The position numbers and the translations under genes are program-made. From contig NC_071334.1 of the NCBI RefSeq assembly GCF_027744825.2, positions 60,889,437 through 60,953,436 of the forward strand: a stretch of 64,000 nt of DNA, given 5' to 3'. This document shows positions 37,136 through 48,043 of the stretch, one piece after another. The first letter of the stretch is position 1. The number at the start of each line of letters is the position of its first letter. This stretch comes from Synchiropus splendidus (taxonomy: Eukaryota; Chordata; Actinopteri; Syngnathiformes; Callionymidae). The notes beneath the pieces are model-generated. The model was not told the origin of the DNA. It made no database searches and worked only from the letters and a program-made list of their open reading frames with translations.

Positions 37136-40100
37136 CCTAAAGTAACAGGTCACCCCCTGAACATCAGTTGAGTTTGCCTGTTAAAAAGCCTCCTCAGCCA
37201 GGAGGTCTTGGTCCCATGACTAGGTTTAACTTGGACCCCATGATGACGAGATACGCCTCTGCTTGTAGGTCACGCACTCCACAGCAACTAAATCTGAGAC
37301 TATTTCAGCTTCTGAGCTTGGATTTATACACTGTACTTAATGGATATAAAAATTATTGAACAAAAATTGAAACACAAAGACTGTGTGAAAACCAAGAATA
37401 TTCAAAAAGATACTCTGTGCAATTATAACTCAGTATTAAATGAGCCATGAACAGCCTTCTCCAAACATCTATACAAATATTAACACAGAATGCATTAACT
37501 CTCTTCAGTGTTTACTTCAGATGACTATTCCCGGCCACCCACTAACATGAACTTTAAAAAGTTATGCCCAGCTTTGAGTGTCAAACATTTTTAAAAACTC
37601 ATAACAGACACGATGGAATAGGGTTTAACATATGAAAGATGTGGTTCACTATGCCTCACACTGCCTTGAGAAAACCAATATGCACAATGGCCAAGCATAG
37701 CGTACTATAGGTCCTCTATGGCACCCTGTGGAGTTTCTGTCATTTCTGGGCAATAAATGTAGCAGCAAATAAATGTGTTTTCCAGCTGAGAACATTGATG
37801 TGGAGCACACATTGCCTCTGTGGGTGAATTCTAATTACAGTCTGGAAACCAAGGAGTGGTCTCACATGCTGCAGAATTCTTAGTTAATTATTTGCTTGAC
37901 TGATATGAAAGCCTTCAGCCAGAGCAGTTAGCCTGCAGATCTGTCTCCCATTTTCATGCATTATGTGGGAATGAAGGGCAACCTCAGGTTCATACTTAGA
38001 TTTTATGCCGGTTATATACGTCTGGAAAAGCTCGAGTGGAACATTTTTTGTCACCACGAGCACATGAATGTTGAACATGAATGGTGACTGATTCATATTA
38101 GTGATTTAATTGTATTCTGGGTTTTAAACAGTAAAGTCCAGGTTTCAGTTTTTATTTTTCTTCTGAATGATAGTAACACAAGCGAATGAGGAATCCTTTA
38201 AAACACTATAAAATCCAGATGGAATTCTAGAACTAAACCAAAATTAAATAATCTGCGCGTCGTCGCTTATTTAGCAAACCGACAGAAAAACAGAAGAAGT
38301 TTAGATTTCTTGACTATTTACACATACATCCTTATTTATGCAGCATTGCACTTATCACTGATGTGGGAAGTTGTAGCCAGGTTTGAAATCGCAGCTGAGT
38401 TTAGCATGTTTTCATTGAAGTCAGACAACAAGACAGCGACGATCACAAGTGCTATTCTAGATATGAGCGCCAGATGACGAAGAAAAGCTGATTCACAGAA
38501 AATGTTTCTTTTGTTTGAAAAATTGGGGGGGAAATATGGAATTTTGGATCAGTAAAATACGGAAGATAAAAAAAAACCCATAGAACTTCTACTTCATGTT
38601 TACGTTCAGTGAAGTCTTTTTGAATTGCATACTCATGGGTGGTGAGGATTCTCTGACTTTCAGATTCGGAAAGCCTACATCCAAAGTGCATCTCACAGAA
38701 ACAACAGTATTGGCTGATTTTGTAACTTCTTGGGCACAGGAGTGTTGCTGCTTAGACAGTTCCAGTTGCAATGAAAGACGAAGCTTTCATATGTCGCCAC
38801 TTTTGATCTGTGACAAAAGAGAGCAGCTACATGTAGCGGCTACATCCGAAGTCATGTTCAGTCATGTGCAACAACCACATCCTCAGGCTACTTTCCTCGC
38901 CATAACACACGGGTTTGATGTCTGCCAGTCACCACTTAAGACACCACTTGAGATTCAAATGCAATCATTCTCATGTTTCTTTCCTCATTACAGAAAAGCG
39001 ATGATGGAAGAAGGCTGTTGACAAATAATGTGGCTGAACATGGTCCCCAGTTCTGGTCTCAGGGCTTGGTTAAAAATTCATTGAGACGGGACTTGGATAA
39101 TAAGAAAACCTTTGAGAGACAACACTATTTCATGAAACAAGTGAAGACCAAAATATGTAGTCTCATATTAAACCTCCACCTAAACCCTTTCCTGACGTTA
39201 CACTGAAAAACGATACCTAAAAACTTCATCACAAACACCTCATGGAAGGGAGCTGAGACCTTCCTTCCCCTATGTGTCCACTGAGTCATCCCTGAATGAT
39301 GAATGCAGATGGAAGCACACCACAGAACAGGCGGAATCAATCAGCAGAGTGAAATGCATTAAAATTAGCATTTTGGCAGGGTCTAATCAGAAAACATCAA
39401 GGGCATGGTGGTGTTTTGTGTAAAGGCGCCACACATGTCTGTCATTTATTAGTGTGGAAGGGTGGGTGACTCCTGCTTGTATTGGCTCGCTGACATTAGA
39501 GCTTGTCATTCACAGAGCGATAAATATAGATGACAATGAATTCCGAGTAAATCTCAGTAGATGAAAGGCCGTGATCATCTTCTGTCTGTTCTGTCTCTTA
39601 GGTGGCTACCTATTTTGTTCAAGCTTATTTTGGCTTTTTTAAACAAGAGCTCGTAATGATGCTGTGCTGCGATGGCAACATAGATAACAGCTTTTAGTCC
39701 TGGTGATATAAGTAGATAAGCGGAATGACGTACCAGGTGAGATGGGCCTCAAGCTGCCGCTGTCAGAACAGCACAGTGTCCAGTTCGGGTTCAGCAGAGC
39801 GGCTGCTCTGATGCCCAGGGAGGATGGAGAACCGACTGCAATTTTCCAGCGCTTTGGTGGAAAACGGCATGCTGGGAAGGCTGGAGCACAGTGTCGACTT
39901 CTGAAGATTCAATAGAGGAAGGAGCCCTGTGGGTGAGGAAGAGACGTGTGAAATTATACTCCTTAAGTTTCCTCATTCGATTTCCCAATTTAAATGTCTT
40001 CCAATCCTCTGAATGCCTCGCATTTAGTACTCTCTGCCAACAGACGACGACACCTGGAAAAACACAGCCTCTGAAAGAATCATCCTCATTGTGGGAATAC

Positions 40101-41271
40101 AATCGTCACAAGGGAAGCAACAGCCTCATTTACGTTCACAAGGCTGTCAGAAGATCAACTGATGATTGTCTCTAAAACAAGCGCATAGCAATAACAATTA
40201 GCAAAGCACTTTGAGAGCACAGAGCTCCACTTGTACATGGTGGTTTCATTAACTCAGTGTATTGCTAAAATATACTTTAGCAATACACTTTCACTCCCCT
40301 TTTTTTGCATTCAAAATTTTTGCTGACAGCAAGGAACACAAGAGGACAGCAGGTGGCAGTAGCCTTTATCCCAGAGTAACATGTCAGCCTTCCGCTGCAC
40401 GAGCAGGAGGTAAGGCCAAAGGCATGGAATGGCACTTCTTATCACTTTCTTATGTCTACTGGTATAGTAACAGTCTCAAAGGACCATGCACTTCAGTCAC
40501 AGAGACGTCCACATTACAGTAGTGGTGAGATCTTTGTCAACCACACTTGGGAGGGGCATATTTTGACACCAGTGAAGACAGACTAGAGACACAATGAAGT
40601 CCACTGAGCAGGAAGAGGTGCCATCCCATGGCTTAACCTCAACCTCAGTCACGCACTGTCAACAGTACAACAATATTGTTGGGTTGACGTTAACTCTCTT
40701 CAGTCAGGTGGTGAGTTTCATTATCAATGTCTGTCCTGGCCTTGAGGGAAAACACCAACAGGGTTTGCCTCAGCGCTTTAGCAGCGCAGGGGTCCCCTCT
40801 GCCAAGATTTCCCTTTTTACCCTATGTGTCGTGAAGTTGACAAGATCTTCACGAGTAATTGCAACCCTGAACACAACTGCTGAGGAAACCTGTGTTTTCA
40901 AAACACAAATCACGAAGTGGTACTGACTGAACTCAGTTAAAAGAATTCATTTCAACCAGTGCTGCACAAGTTTAAAAATACTATGTCTGCCACTGTTTTT
41001 TCGTGGCTTGTCTTGGAACCCTGAACCTTGTTGTACATTGTAGCAATTAAAAAAAACAGTAAACTTAATGCAACATTTGTGTATTAAAACAGTATCGTTA
41101 TTGTGATCAATCAATTTGACAATTCTACAGTATAGAACATTTTGAGGCTTGACACTGATCCAAGTGCTACCAATGTTGTCTGTGTTGTGAGGATACAAAT
41201 TGCTGAGTTTGTGAATTCTGCACTTCAGCACTGGTGAATATTTCTACGTGCCATTAAATTCCCTTCACGAA
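37136..41271. other. No exon identified downstream of igsf9a
   Basis: If igsf9a has one more 3' exon it should lie here, but I found no frame resembling the IGSF9 C-terminus. About 39340-39560 looks like a possible conserved non-coding element. Confidence 0.4.
40256..40289. repeat. Perfect 14-bp inverted repeat
   Basis: Arms AGTGTATTGCTAAA (40256-40269) and TTTAGCAATACACT (40276-40289), loop ATATAC. Confidence 0.95.
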
Positions 41272-41365
41272 TTAAAGAATAACATGTTTACCATCTTTTG
41301 CGTCCTTGGACTGAGCGAGGGAGTCTGTGTCGTCCCATTCATAGTTTTCATCAACAGAACGTTTC
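41272..41365 (-). CDS. igsf9a: igsf9a 3' coding exon with VDENYEWD motif
   Basis: Too short for the usual ORF cutoff. The acceptor is very strong: a run of T followed by CTCACCCCTCTATAG. It completes the Arg codon left by the large tail exon and encodes KRSVDENYEWDDTDSLAQSK, matching the R-[RK]-x-[TS]-S-V-D-E-N-Y-E-W-D segment of IGSF9 tails. Two endings are possible. Read straight through, it stops at TAA 41272-41274 with C-terminal GKHVIL. Alternatively, GATG|GTAAAC at 41292 is used as a donor and a further exon follows, which I could not find. Mammalian IGSF9 has about 70 more residues here, so the exact end is uncertain. Confidence 0.75.
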
Positions 41366-41506
41366 CTATAGAGGGGTGAGAAAAAAAAAAAAGATTACAG
41401 AAGCCTGTCTTGATCTCACCGCTTCTTTGTGTGTCTGCAGTTGTCAAGACAGTCGTACATTTAACAAAATGTAAATACATAATAGCTTGTTTATATACCA
41501 AAATAC

Positions 41507-41665
41507 TTTATTCAGATTACAGAAAAACCGTTGAAAACTGTAAATGGTATTCAGTGTGTCTTCATTTCAACATGAGGTTGAAACAATGGGATTTTTTTTC
41601 TCACATTCTTTTTGTTTATTCATTTTGATTTCTATTGAATTATTTTACTATTTTACTAGTTTATT
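41507..41665 (-). promoter_or_regulatory. AATAAA signals inside the last igsf9a intron
   Basis: The minus strand has AATAAA hexamers at 41507-41512, 41615-41620 and 41660-41665, downstream of the large tail exon and upstream of the small 3' exon. They could serve a shorter transcript that ends after the stop at 42059, as intronic polyadenylation. AT-rich DNA also produces such hexamers by chance, so this is only a possibility. Confidence 0.25.
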
Positions 41666-42065
41666 TTACTATTTTTAAATTCAATCATCTTAAGATAAAT
41701 CTGACCACAACTTGCATCAGCATGAATCAAGGAGCCACTGAGAGGCAAATGCAAAGTAGTAGTGATTGTCTAATAATTACATTTAGCAAACCAAACCACT
41801 TTTTCATTTGTTTTACTGATAATCCCTGGAAGTTAGAAACACACCTGGCCCTCCATCGATCTAGCTAATGGTCTGATATACTCAGTGAGTCAGTGGAGAG
41901 AAGAAAACGTGTTTAAAGCACAGTTAAGTAAAACTGAAGGTAAGAACCTTTGTTTATAGGAAAACTTTTTACAGCCACATCGATGAGCAATTCTGACTGA
42001 AACTTCTGAGGAGTTCTGTGCTCTCTGAATGTGCCCACAACCCTCGGGTCCTAATGTCCTAATAC

Positions 42066-44204
42066 CTTTGGCTTTGCTGTGCCTGATGCCTGTACTTGTC
42101 CTCAGTGTTTTGCTGGCTCTCTTCCACAGTCACTGGGGAACTGGTGGAGGATGTCGGAAGATTGCAGATGGACAAGCGACCGTTAGTGGGCGCCATGCTG
42201 CCTCGACCACTGCTGGCATAGCTGCTGTAACTGCTTCCTGACTCGGCCACGTCATAGCCTCCCTCCTCAACTTGCAGTGCTTTCTGTTCAGAGTTCAGGA
42301 CATTGTCCTCAAGAAGAGATCTGGCGGATTCTTCGGTGTCCTCAAGGTAACAAATAGCCTTGTTCTGATGAAGAGCAGATTTTGCTGGATTAGGAACGAT
42401 GAATGCCTCTCTTGGAAGCTGGTAGCTGCAAACCTCAGGAATTTCAGTAGGCCTTTCCATGCTACCCATTAAGGATTGGTCATCTTCATTGGGGGAACAT
42501 ATGACTTTGGCGTTCGAGGGGGTGGAGAATCTTTGCGATTCCATGTATGCATTGTCCAGATGACATACAGACCTGGCACATGCTTGGTTAAGAGAATCTA
42601 TCCATGCATCAGGAGTCAAGAAATGCTGCCCTTTTTTTCTCCGCAAATCTAAACTATGACTCCTATGCTTAGAGTCATAAGCTCCACACACACCTCTGCC
42701 TACATCTCGGAGAAGGGAACAATCCACAGATACAGGGGCATCAGAGTGACAACTCTTGCTCCTCTTCACGTCCTTAAAGTGGCCTCTTCGACTCAGAGGA
42801 TGGCCATGTTGCACATGAGAGGCAATTCTTTGGTGCAACATGTGCTTGTTAGGTTGCAGTTCCTCAAATTCTGGTTCATCGACACTCATTTCAACGAACA
42901 CCTCATCACTGTTTTGCCCAGGCGTCTCTCCATCTAAGGTGCCTGACACGGTATCAAGAGCTGACTTGGGTCTTCCCGTACTTGCACTGTCATGGAAACA
43001 CAATGCTGAGTTACTGTCACCGTATGCATAGTTCTGTCTCCACACTTCAGTGCATGAATCACTCGTTTGCATTTCCGAGGATGTGGATTGCTGTGAGTTA
43101 TCATGCAGCACTGCCTCCTCACTTTCATGTCTTGGGTGCTTTGAAGAGACACGAGGGAGAGTTAATGTGTCTTTGGAAAAACTGTGCGCCTCCTCCGAAC
43201 GGAGAGGTGTCTGTTTGATAAAAGCCGGGGCGCGCTGGTGTTTACCAGGGTGAACGCGTGTGGGACTAGACGTTGTCCTGACAGGGATCACAGAAGGAGA
43301 GGAGACATGAGCACTGGCATCCCAGGGGACAGCAGGTGAAGAAAAGGTAGTCTCATTGGTGCAAGGCTGGTATCTCTGAGGTAATGTGCTGCTTTTATAT
43401 TCCCACACAGGCCTCCGAACTTCATCTTCTCCTGACTCTGCCTCCTCATTTATTTCTCTCTCTGCACCGTGATGCAGATTCAGCCTCTGGAGTTCCCTCT
43501 CTAGTTCCTCTCTTTCCTGGGCAAGTTTAAGGCAGCGGCTTAGGTTCCCTCTCTCACGCTCGTGCTCCATTTGGAGCACCAGGGCACTTGCGGTTGTTGA
43601 CTGCTGTCCAAAGCCAGATCGAATGTGTGGCAGCACTGGAAAACTGGGAGCAAACTCTGGAGCTTTTGGGGGAAAGTTGGACAAACTTGAGCGCATACTG
43701 TTAATGCTGGTGTAGTCATCCCTCTGCTCCGAAAAATCTGGGCTACAGCAGGACTGACGCAAGGAAACTTGATCCGCCTGGCTTGTCGAATGCTTCCCAG
43801 TGGATTTACATGGTGGCAGGTCAACAGAGAGGACGAACGGCAGATCTTTCTGTTCCCGCCACTCTGATGACACCGATATGGACCTCCTGATGCTTGCCGA
43901 CTTTTTTCTGTGAATGCTCAATGTATCCTCATATGGCGGGAGTACAAAGCGTCCATCAGGGCCACGGGAGATCAGCTCAACCGAGGGAGATAGAGGGGTG
44001 GAGGACGTCCTAGAGAGACACCCATGGCTGTGTTTGAGCTGGTGATTCTTCCTCTGGTGACAATCCTCTGCACTGAAAGAGGAACAATCAGTCTTTGAGG
44101 AGGTGGACGAGGAGGCAGTGGATGATATGGTGGGATAGAGAGGGCTGGCTGGGAGTAGGCTTTTCTTCAACACACTGTCTGCACTGCCAAAGCCCGACGT
44201 CTTC
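42066..44204 (-). CDS. igsf9a: igsf9a large tail exon (intracellular region)
   Basis: 2,139 bp, acceptor TCTCACACACAG, encoding about 712 residues of cytoplasmic tail. Visible features are ELISRGPDGRFVLPPYED near residue 80 (RGPDGRF is the best conserved tail motif of IGSF9 and IGSF9B) and a Ser/Arg stretch, IRRSISVSS. Further on are a charged helical, probably coiled-coil segment (MEHERERGNLSRCLKLAQER onward) about a third of the way in, an acidic patch, and a Ser/Tyr-rich SYSSYASSGRGS near the end. Much of the rest looks disordered. The open frame runs on to a TAG at 42059-42061, but the donor CAAAG|GTATTA at 42065 removes that stop. Splicing to 41365 restores a conserved motif, so the stop is judged intronic. 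The tail is longer than that of human IGSF9. Confidence 0.9.
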
Positions 44205-44354
44205 CTGTGTGTGAGAGAATAGAACAACATAGGGGACAATCAGCCAATCTGATATTATTAAAGAGAAAGCAAAGATGAAGCTTCGTACAGAAGCCTCAGG
44301 CAACCAGTAGAAAATGAGACGGGGGTGATAATGTCCTGATGGAGGCGTACTTAC

Positions 44355-44391
44355 ATGGATGGAGAGCAATTGTAGATGACGCGAGGGGTAT
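44355..44391 (-). CDS. igsf9a: igsf9a micro-exon in juxtamembrane tail
   Basis: 37 bp, acceptor CCATTTCAG and donor CCAT|GTAAGT. It translates to DTPRVIYNCSPSM across the flanking split codons. It sits where IGSF9 has a D-P-P-L-I-[FY]-S-P segment just after the basic stop-transfer cluster. It is too short for ORF-based detection; both flanking phases and splice sites support it. The neighbouring introns are 307 bp and 150 bp. Confidence 0.85.
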
Positions 44392-44698
44392 CTGAAATGG
44401 ATGAAAAGGGGGAGATGGTGTCTTCTAGTTCACATCCACAAATGTAATGGAAAATCATCTAAATGAGACAATACTGGTCCAGTGAGATTATGAAGCATGC
44501 ATATATTCGCAGCTAATGAGAACTTTCCCAGGTGATCAGACGTGCCGGGCAAAGATCAGCTCTGCGAAGACGCAGTTCATAGAATGAGATTCCCTTGAAG
44601 TTTTTATTCAATGAGAGGAAGATGTTCACAGGCAGCTCATCTCACTGAGTGTCTGCTGTCTCCCGAGGACAGGAGGAAAAAAAAAAAACAGTGGTTAC

Positions 44699-44866
44699 CA
44701 TCTTTTTTCTTTCTGCGTCGGTCCCGCTTGTGGTTGATGATGCAGGCTGAACCCAGAAGTAAGAACAGTGCCAAACACATGAAGCCAACGCCGCCAAGAA
44801 CACCGGCAAGTAATGGCTCTGGGACAAACTCCAGCAGCCTTGATGTGGAGGGGTTCATCTCGATGC
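44699..44866 (-). CDS. igsf9a: igsf9a exon: stalk, transmembrane helix and stop-transfer
   Basis: 168 bp, acceptor TGTGCCACAG and donor GATG|GTAACC. It encodes an extracellular stalk (GIEMNPSTSRLLEF), then a hydrophobic helix starting VPEPLLAGVLGGVGFMCLA and running about 23 residues. A basic cluster, INHKRDRRRKKKD, marks the cytoplasmic side. The P-x-P-[LV]-L-A-G-V-[LV]-G-G-V pattern is characteristic of IGSF9. The topology is type I. Confidence 0.93.
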
Positions 44867-45446
44867 CTGTGGCACAATAAATCAATGAGACATTCATTAA
44901 CGCTAATTAAGGCCAGTTAAAAGTCAATATACTAGTGGAATACAAATATGTAGATTAGCACGGCGTATACAGGACGTATCATGTCAATCATTATTGATAG
45001 CTTTTCTCCTCATTATTTATTGTTTTTCTAATTTCTATACGACTATGATTTGTCTCTTCCTTACACAGTGACTTTAACACAAAAAAAAAAAAAACTGTAA
45101 CCAATGATGTTTGAGTATGACCCCACACATCACATCTCTATAGTGTTCCAACTACCTGTTCAAATCAACAGCTCCAAGTTGAGGGCAGTATTGGACATAG
45201 TTTAACAAAAGGAAATGTTCAGAGAGTCAGTTGAGATTGATCAATCCTGAGGAAATAACTGTGCAGTACAGATCACTTTAATAATAGCATGCACCAACAT
45301 AGACTCTACAAAGTGACGCTTGAATGACAGCATACATTTATTTTTAAATAAAAAGCATCCCAATTGAAAATTACAAGAATAGACTAATTTGCTTTCATTT
45401 TCTTTTGTTTTGTACAGTTGTGATAGAAGTGGACCAGCAACCACTG

Positions 45447-45453
<7 letters not shown>

Positions 45454-45515
<62 letters not shown>
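45454..45515. repeat. (TA)n microsatellite in igsf9a intron, 62 bp
   Basis: About 31 perfect TA units in the intron between the last FN3 exon and the transmembrane exon. Confidence 0.97.
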
Positions 45516-45517
<2 letters not shown>

Positions 45518-45777
45518 AAGCTTGGTTTCTTCCTTTAACGTGGAATGCAGCATCACATTAGATTCCTTACGTAACAGGTGGCCCGGCCTCAAACTATCAT
45601 GATGCCCAAGTCAAGCTTTAAAGGTGTTAAAAAGAACTCTGGATCCTACAGCTAAATCAGTGCTTTCATTCTAAGCCACACTTTAGGTAATGAATATACC
45701 GCTTTATCCATCAAAAGTCAAATGACAAGTACAAGAGAAAAATGTAGGCTAGTGTTGAAACCATATTTGGTATAATA

Positions 45778-45854
45778 TAGCATTAGAATGCTATATAATG
45801 TGGCATTATATAACAATATAATGCCACATTATAATGCTATAATGTGGCATTATA
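45778..45854. repeat. Nested inverted repeats (ATAATGTGGCATTATA)
   Basis: Arms 45795-45811 and 45816-45832 are a perfect 17-bp inverted pair. A third copy in the first orientation sits at 45838-45854. A smaller palindrome, ATAGCATTAGAATGCTAT, precedes them. All lie in the igsf9a intron before the transmembrane exon. Confidence 0.9.
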
Positions 45855-46114
45855 GATCCCCCAAGCTGTTGCAGATATCTGATGAAACATTCATGCAAAA
45901 CAAATTGCAAAAATACATCTTTGAAATTAGTTTGCTGTGAGAATAAACCCTATTTCTATCACTCGGGCTTCAAACAGACCATGTTCTCGAGGGACGTGCT
46001 CTAATTTGAGTCCAACAGTGACAACACAGGGGAAAAAAAAAGAGAACAAATAAGTGAGATGGGGAGGGGTTGAGAAAAAGGAGAGCAGGGGCAAAGTTGC
46101 TCTGGAACACCTAC

Positions 46115-46199
46115 CCATGGTTGAGACATTGACTGATGGACTGGGCTCACTCAGCAACTCCCCGCAACGAGATAGAAGCCGCAGCTCATACACGCTGTC
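46115..46199 (-). CDS. igsf9a: igsf9a exon: end of fibronectin-III domain 2
   Basis: 85 bp, acceptor GGTCCCAG and donor ATGG|GTAGGT. It encodes DSVYELRLLSRCGELLSEP then SPSVNVSTM. The FN3 F-strand tyrosine is in VYELRL, and NVST just before the membrane stalk is a possible glycosylation site. The D-x-x-Y-E-x-R-L and N-V-S-T elements align with the same region of IGSF9. Confidence 0.92.
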
Positions 46200-47028
46200 C
46201 TGGGACCAGACGGACATAAATTCATAAAGATTTTCCATCAAGGGACAGCAAGCACACGCCAACATGTTTGTGCACACCCATCAATACACCCTCGGTTACA
46301 CAACAGTGCAGCGTAATTAAATGTAATATTGTAAATTGTGTTCACAGATTTGTATTTCAATACCAACTGCCTGCTCACAGTCGCCAAAAAATACAGGCAC
46401 AAGGGATCAATGTTATTATCATCAGTTCTGTGGTTTCCTAGCTAGCTTGGCAATTGGCTCTTGTTGAAGCCCTGAGCAAATCCTTCAAAGATTTTATCAA
46501 TAGTTCATGAAAATTACATTGCAATTCATGCATCTGTTTGTGAGTTATTTATCAACGCAGATATGATATAAAAGCACCTGCGCAACTACACTCACATATT
46601 AAATAGTAATGCACATTATGTGTTTCAATGGAGGGACACAAGCATAACACACCTGCCGAGACAAACAAAAGCCCAAACACATACAAAGGGCCTGACACAC
46701 AGTGAGAATTCATGTATTCGTATAGGCATGACGACAAAATCACACCCACAGACGGAAATGAGGACAGGGGGCAGAAATGCACTGTGGTGACATAGGTCTG
46801 TGCCTGAAATGCAAATGAGATTCATTTGAATGTGTGTACGCCTGTGAACCAGAGATGGGGATGGAACAGTGACATAAAAAAAGACGAAGATTGATAGATG
46901 GCGGGAAAGCGGCGCTTGCCATGCATGTGCATAAGGTAGTCCACAAGAAGCCTGCATGAAGAACACTTGCTCATCTCTCAAGTGACAAGCAATAAGTTTC
47001 AAAGGGAGAAGAAGTGCAGGCTTATTAC

Positions 47029-47246
47029 CTTGTGCAACCCTGGAACAATTATCTCACTAGTGTTGGCACTGATGTCCTCATCCACATTAAACCATTCCCC
47101 TTGGATGGTGCGAGTCTGAAGGAGGAAGCCTGTGACGGGAGGGTGAAGGGCTGGAGGCGGGGACCACTGCAGAACTACACCTGCTGCACTCATCGAAGCA
47201 GTCAGCGAAGTGGGTGGCTTGAGTTTACTTATTTTCATTGGGTTAT
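47029..47246 (-). CDS. igsf9a: igsf9a exon: fibronectin-III domain 2, main part
   Basis: 218 bp, acceptor CTTTCCATCAG and donor AAG|GTAATA. It encodes the inter-FN3 linker DNPMKISKLKPPTSL, then the FN3 core VVLQWSPPPALHPPVTGF and LLQTRTIQGEWFNVDEDI, ending IIVPGLHK. The W-S-P-P-P and VPGL-x-K segments match the second FN3 domain of IGSF9. ANTS is a possible N-glycosylation site. The linker is short compared with the proline-rich linker of the mammalian proteins. Confidence 0.92.
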
Positions 47247-47855
47247 CTGATGGAAAGGGAAGAGAAAAGGATGACATTTAAACAAACCAGTAAATAATAG
47301 TAGAACAAAAAATGTAGATATTGCTATACATTCAATCATACACAAATGGGGAAATTATTACAGCTGTTGTGGTGAAAATAAATCATTTTCTTTTACCACC
47401 ATATAAGAAAATCAATGTCTTCTAAACATGGAAAATGTAGGCAGAAATAAATACCAGGATCGTTTTCATTCCAAGTGAGGGCAAATACTATTTTGTTGGT
47501 TTCAATTACAGAACATTGAATTTAACTTCTTGGCAGATATAAACCGGAGATAAATCTGCCTCACATGTATGAGTCTTGAGAGGATGTGAATGCAAGAAAA
47601 TATTTGATACAGTCCACTGAAATTCTGAGTGCCTTCCATTAGCTTTTGTACTTGAAGCCTTCACTCAGCACTGGCAAGTAATATTTGGTGCAGTACAATT
47701 TACAGCATCAGCACAAGATTGTCACGTCCATCAGTACTGTTTTTTAAACTTTGGCAAAGGGACAACATGATATCCCTTTATTTTTGTTTATCTTACTTCT
47801 CCAATGACCTCACAGTCATAAGACACATGCGTGTTAATAAACAGACGTCACTGAC

Positions 47856-48043
47856 CCAGGGTGCGGAGGGATGCTATTTCGCTGAAAGGTCCGGTTCCCA
47901 TTTTGTTTTGAGACAGGACGCTGAACTGATAGACAGTGGAGGGAGACAAGCCTGTCACGAGAAGTTTGGTGGACTGCAAAGCAGGCACAGAGAACCACTC
48001 CGGCTTCTCATCATTATCCCCGCTCTCTGAAATCTTCTTCACC
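47856..48043 (-). CDS. igsf9a: igsf9a exon: second half of fibronectin-III domain 1
   Basis: 188 bp, acceptor CCCCTGCAG and donor CTGG|GTCAGT. It completes the Trp codon split by the previous intron and continues VKKISESGDNDEKPEWFSVP. The FN3 F-strand tyrosine lies in TVYQFSVLSQNKMGTGPFSE, which is strongly conserved across Turtle homologues. The GPFSEI ending resembles IGSF9 more than the AFSEV form of human IGSF9B. Confidence 0.93.

Noticed and set aside
42059..42061. In-frame TAG as the normal end of igsf9a
   Set aside because: A donor precedes it, and a strongly marked downstream exon continues the conserved family sequence in phase.
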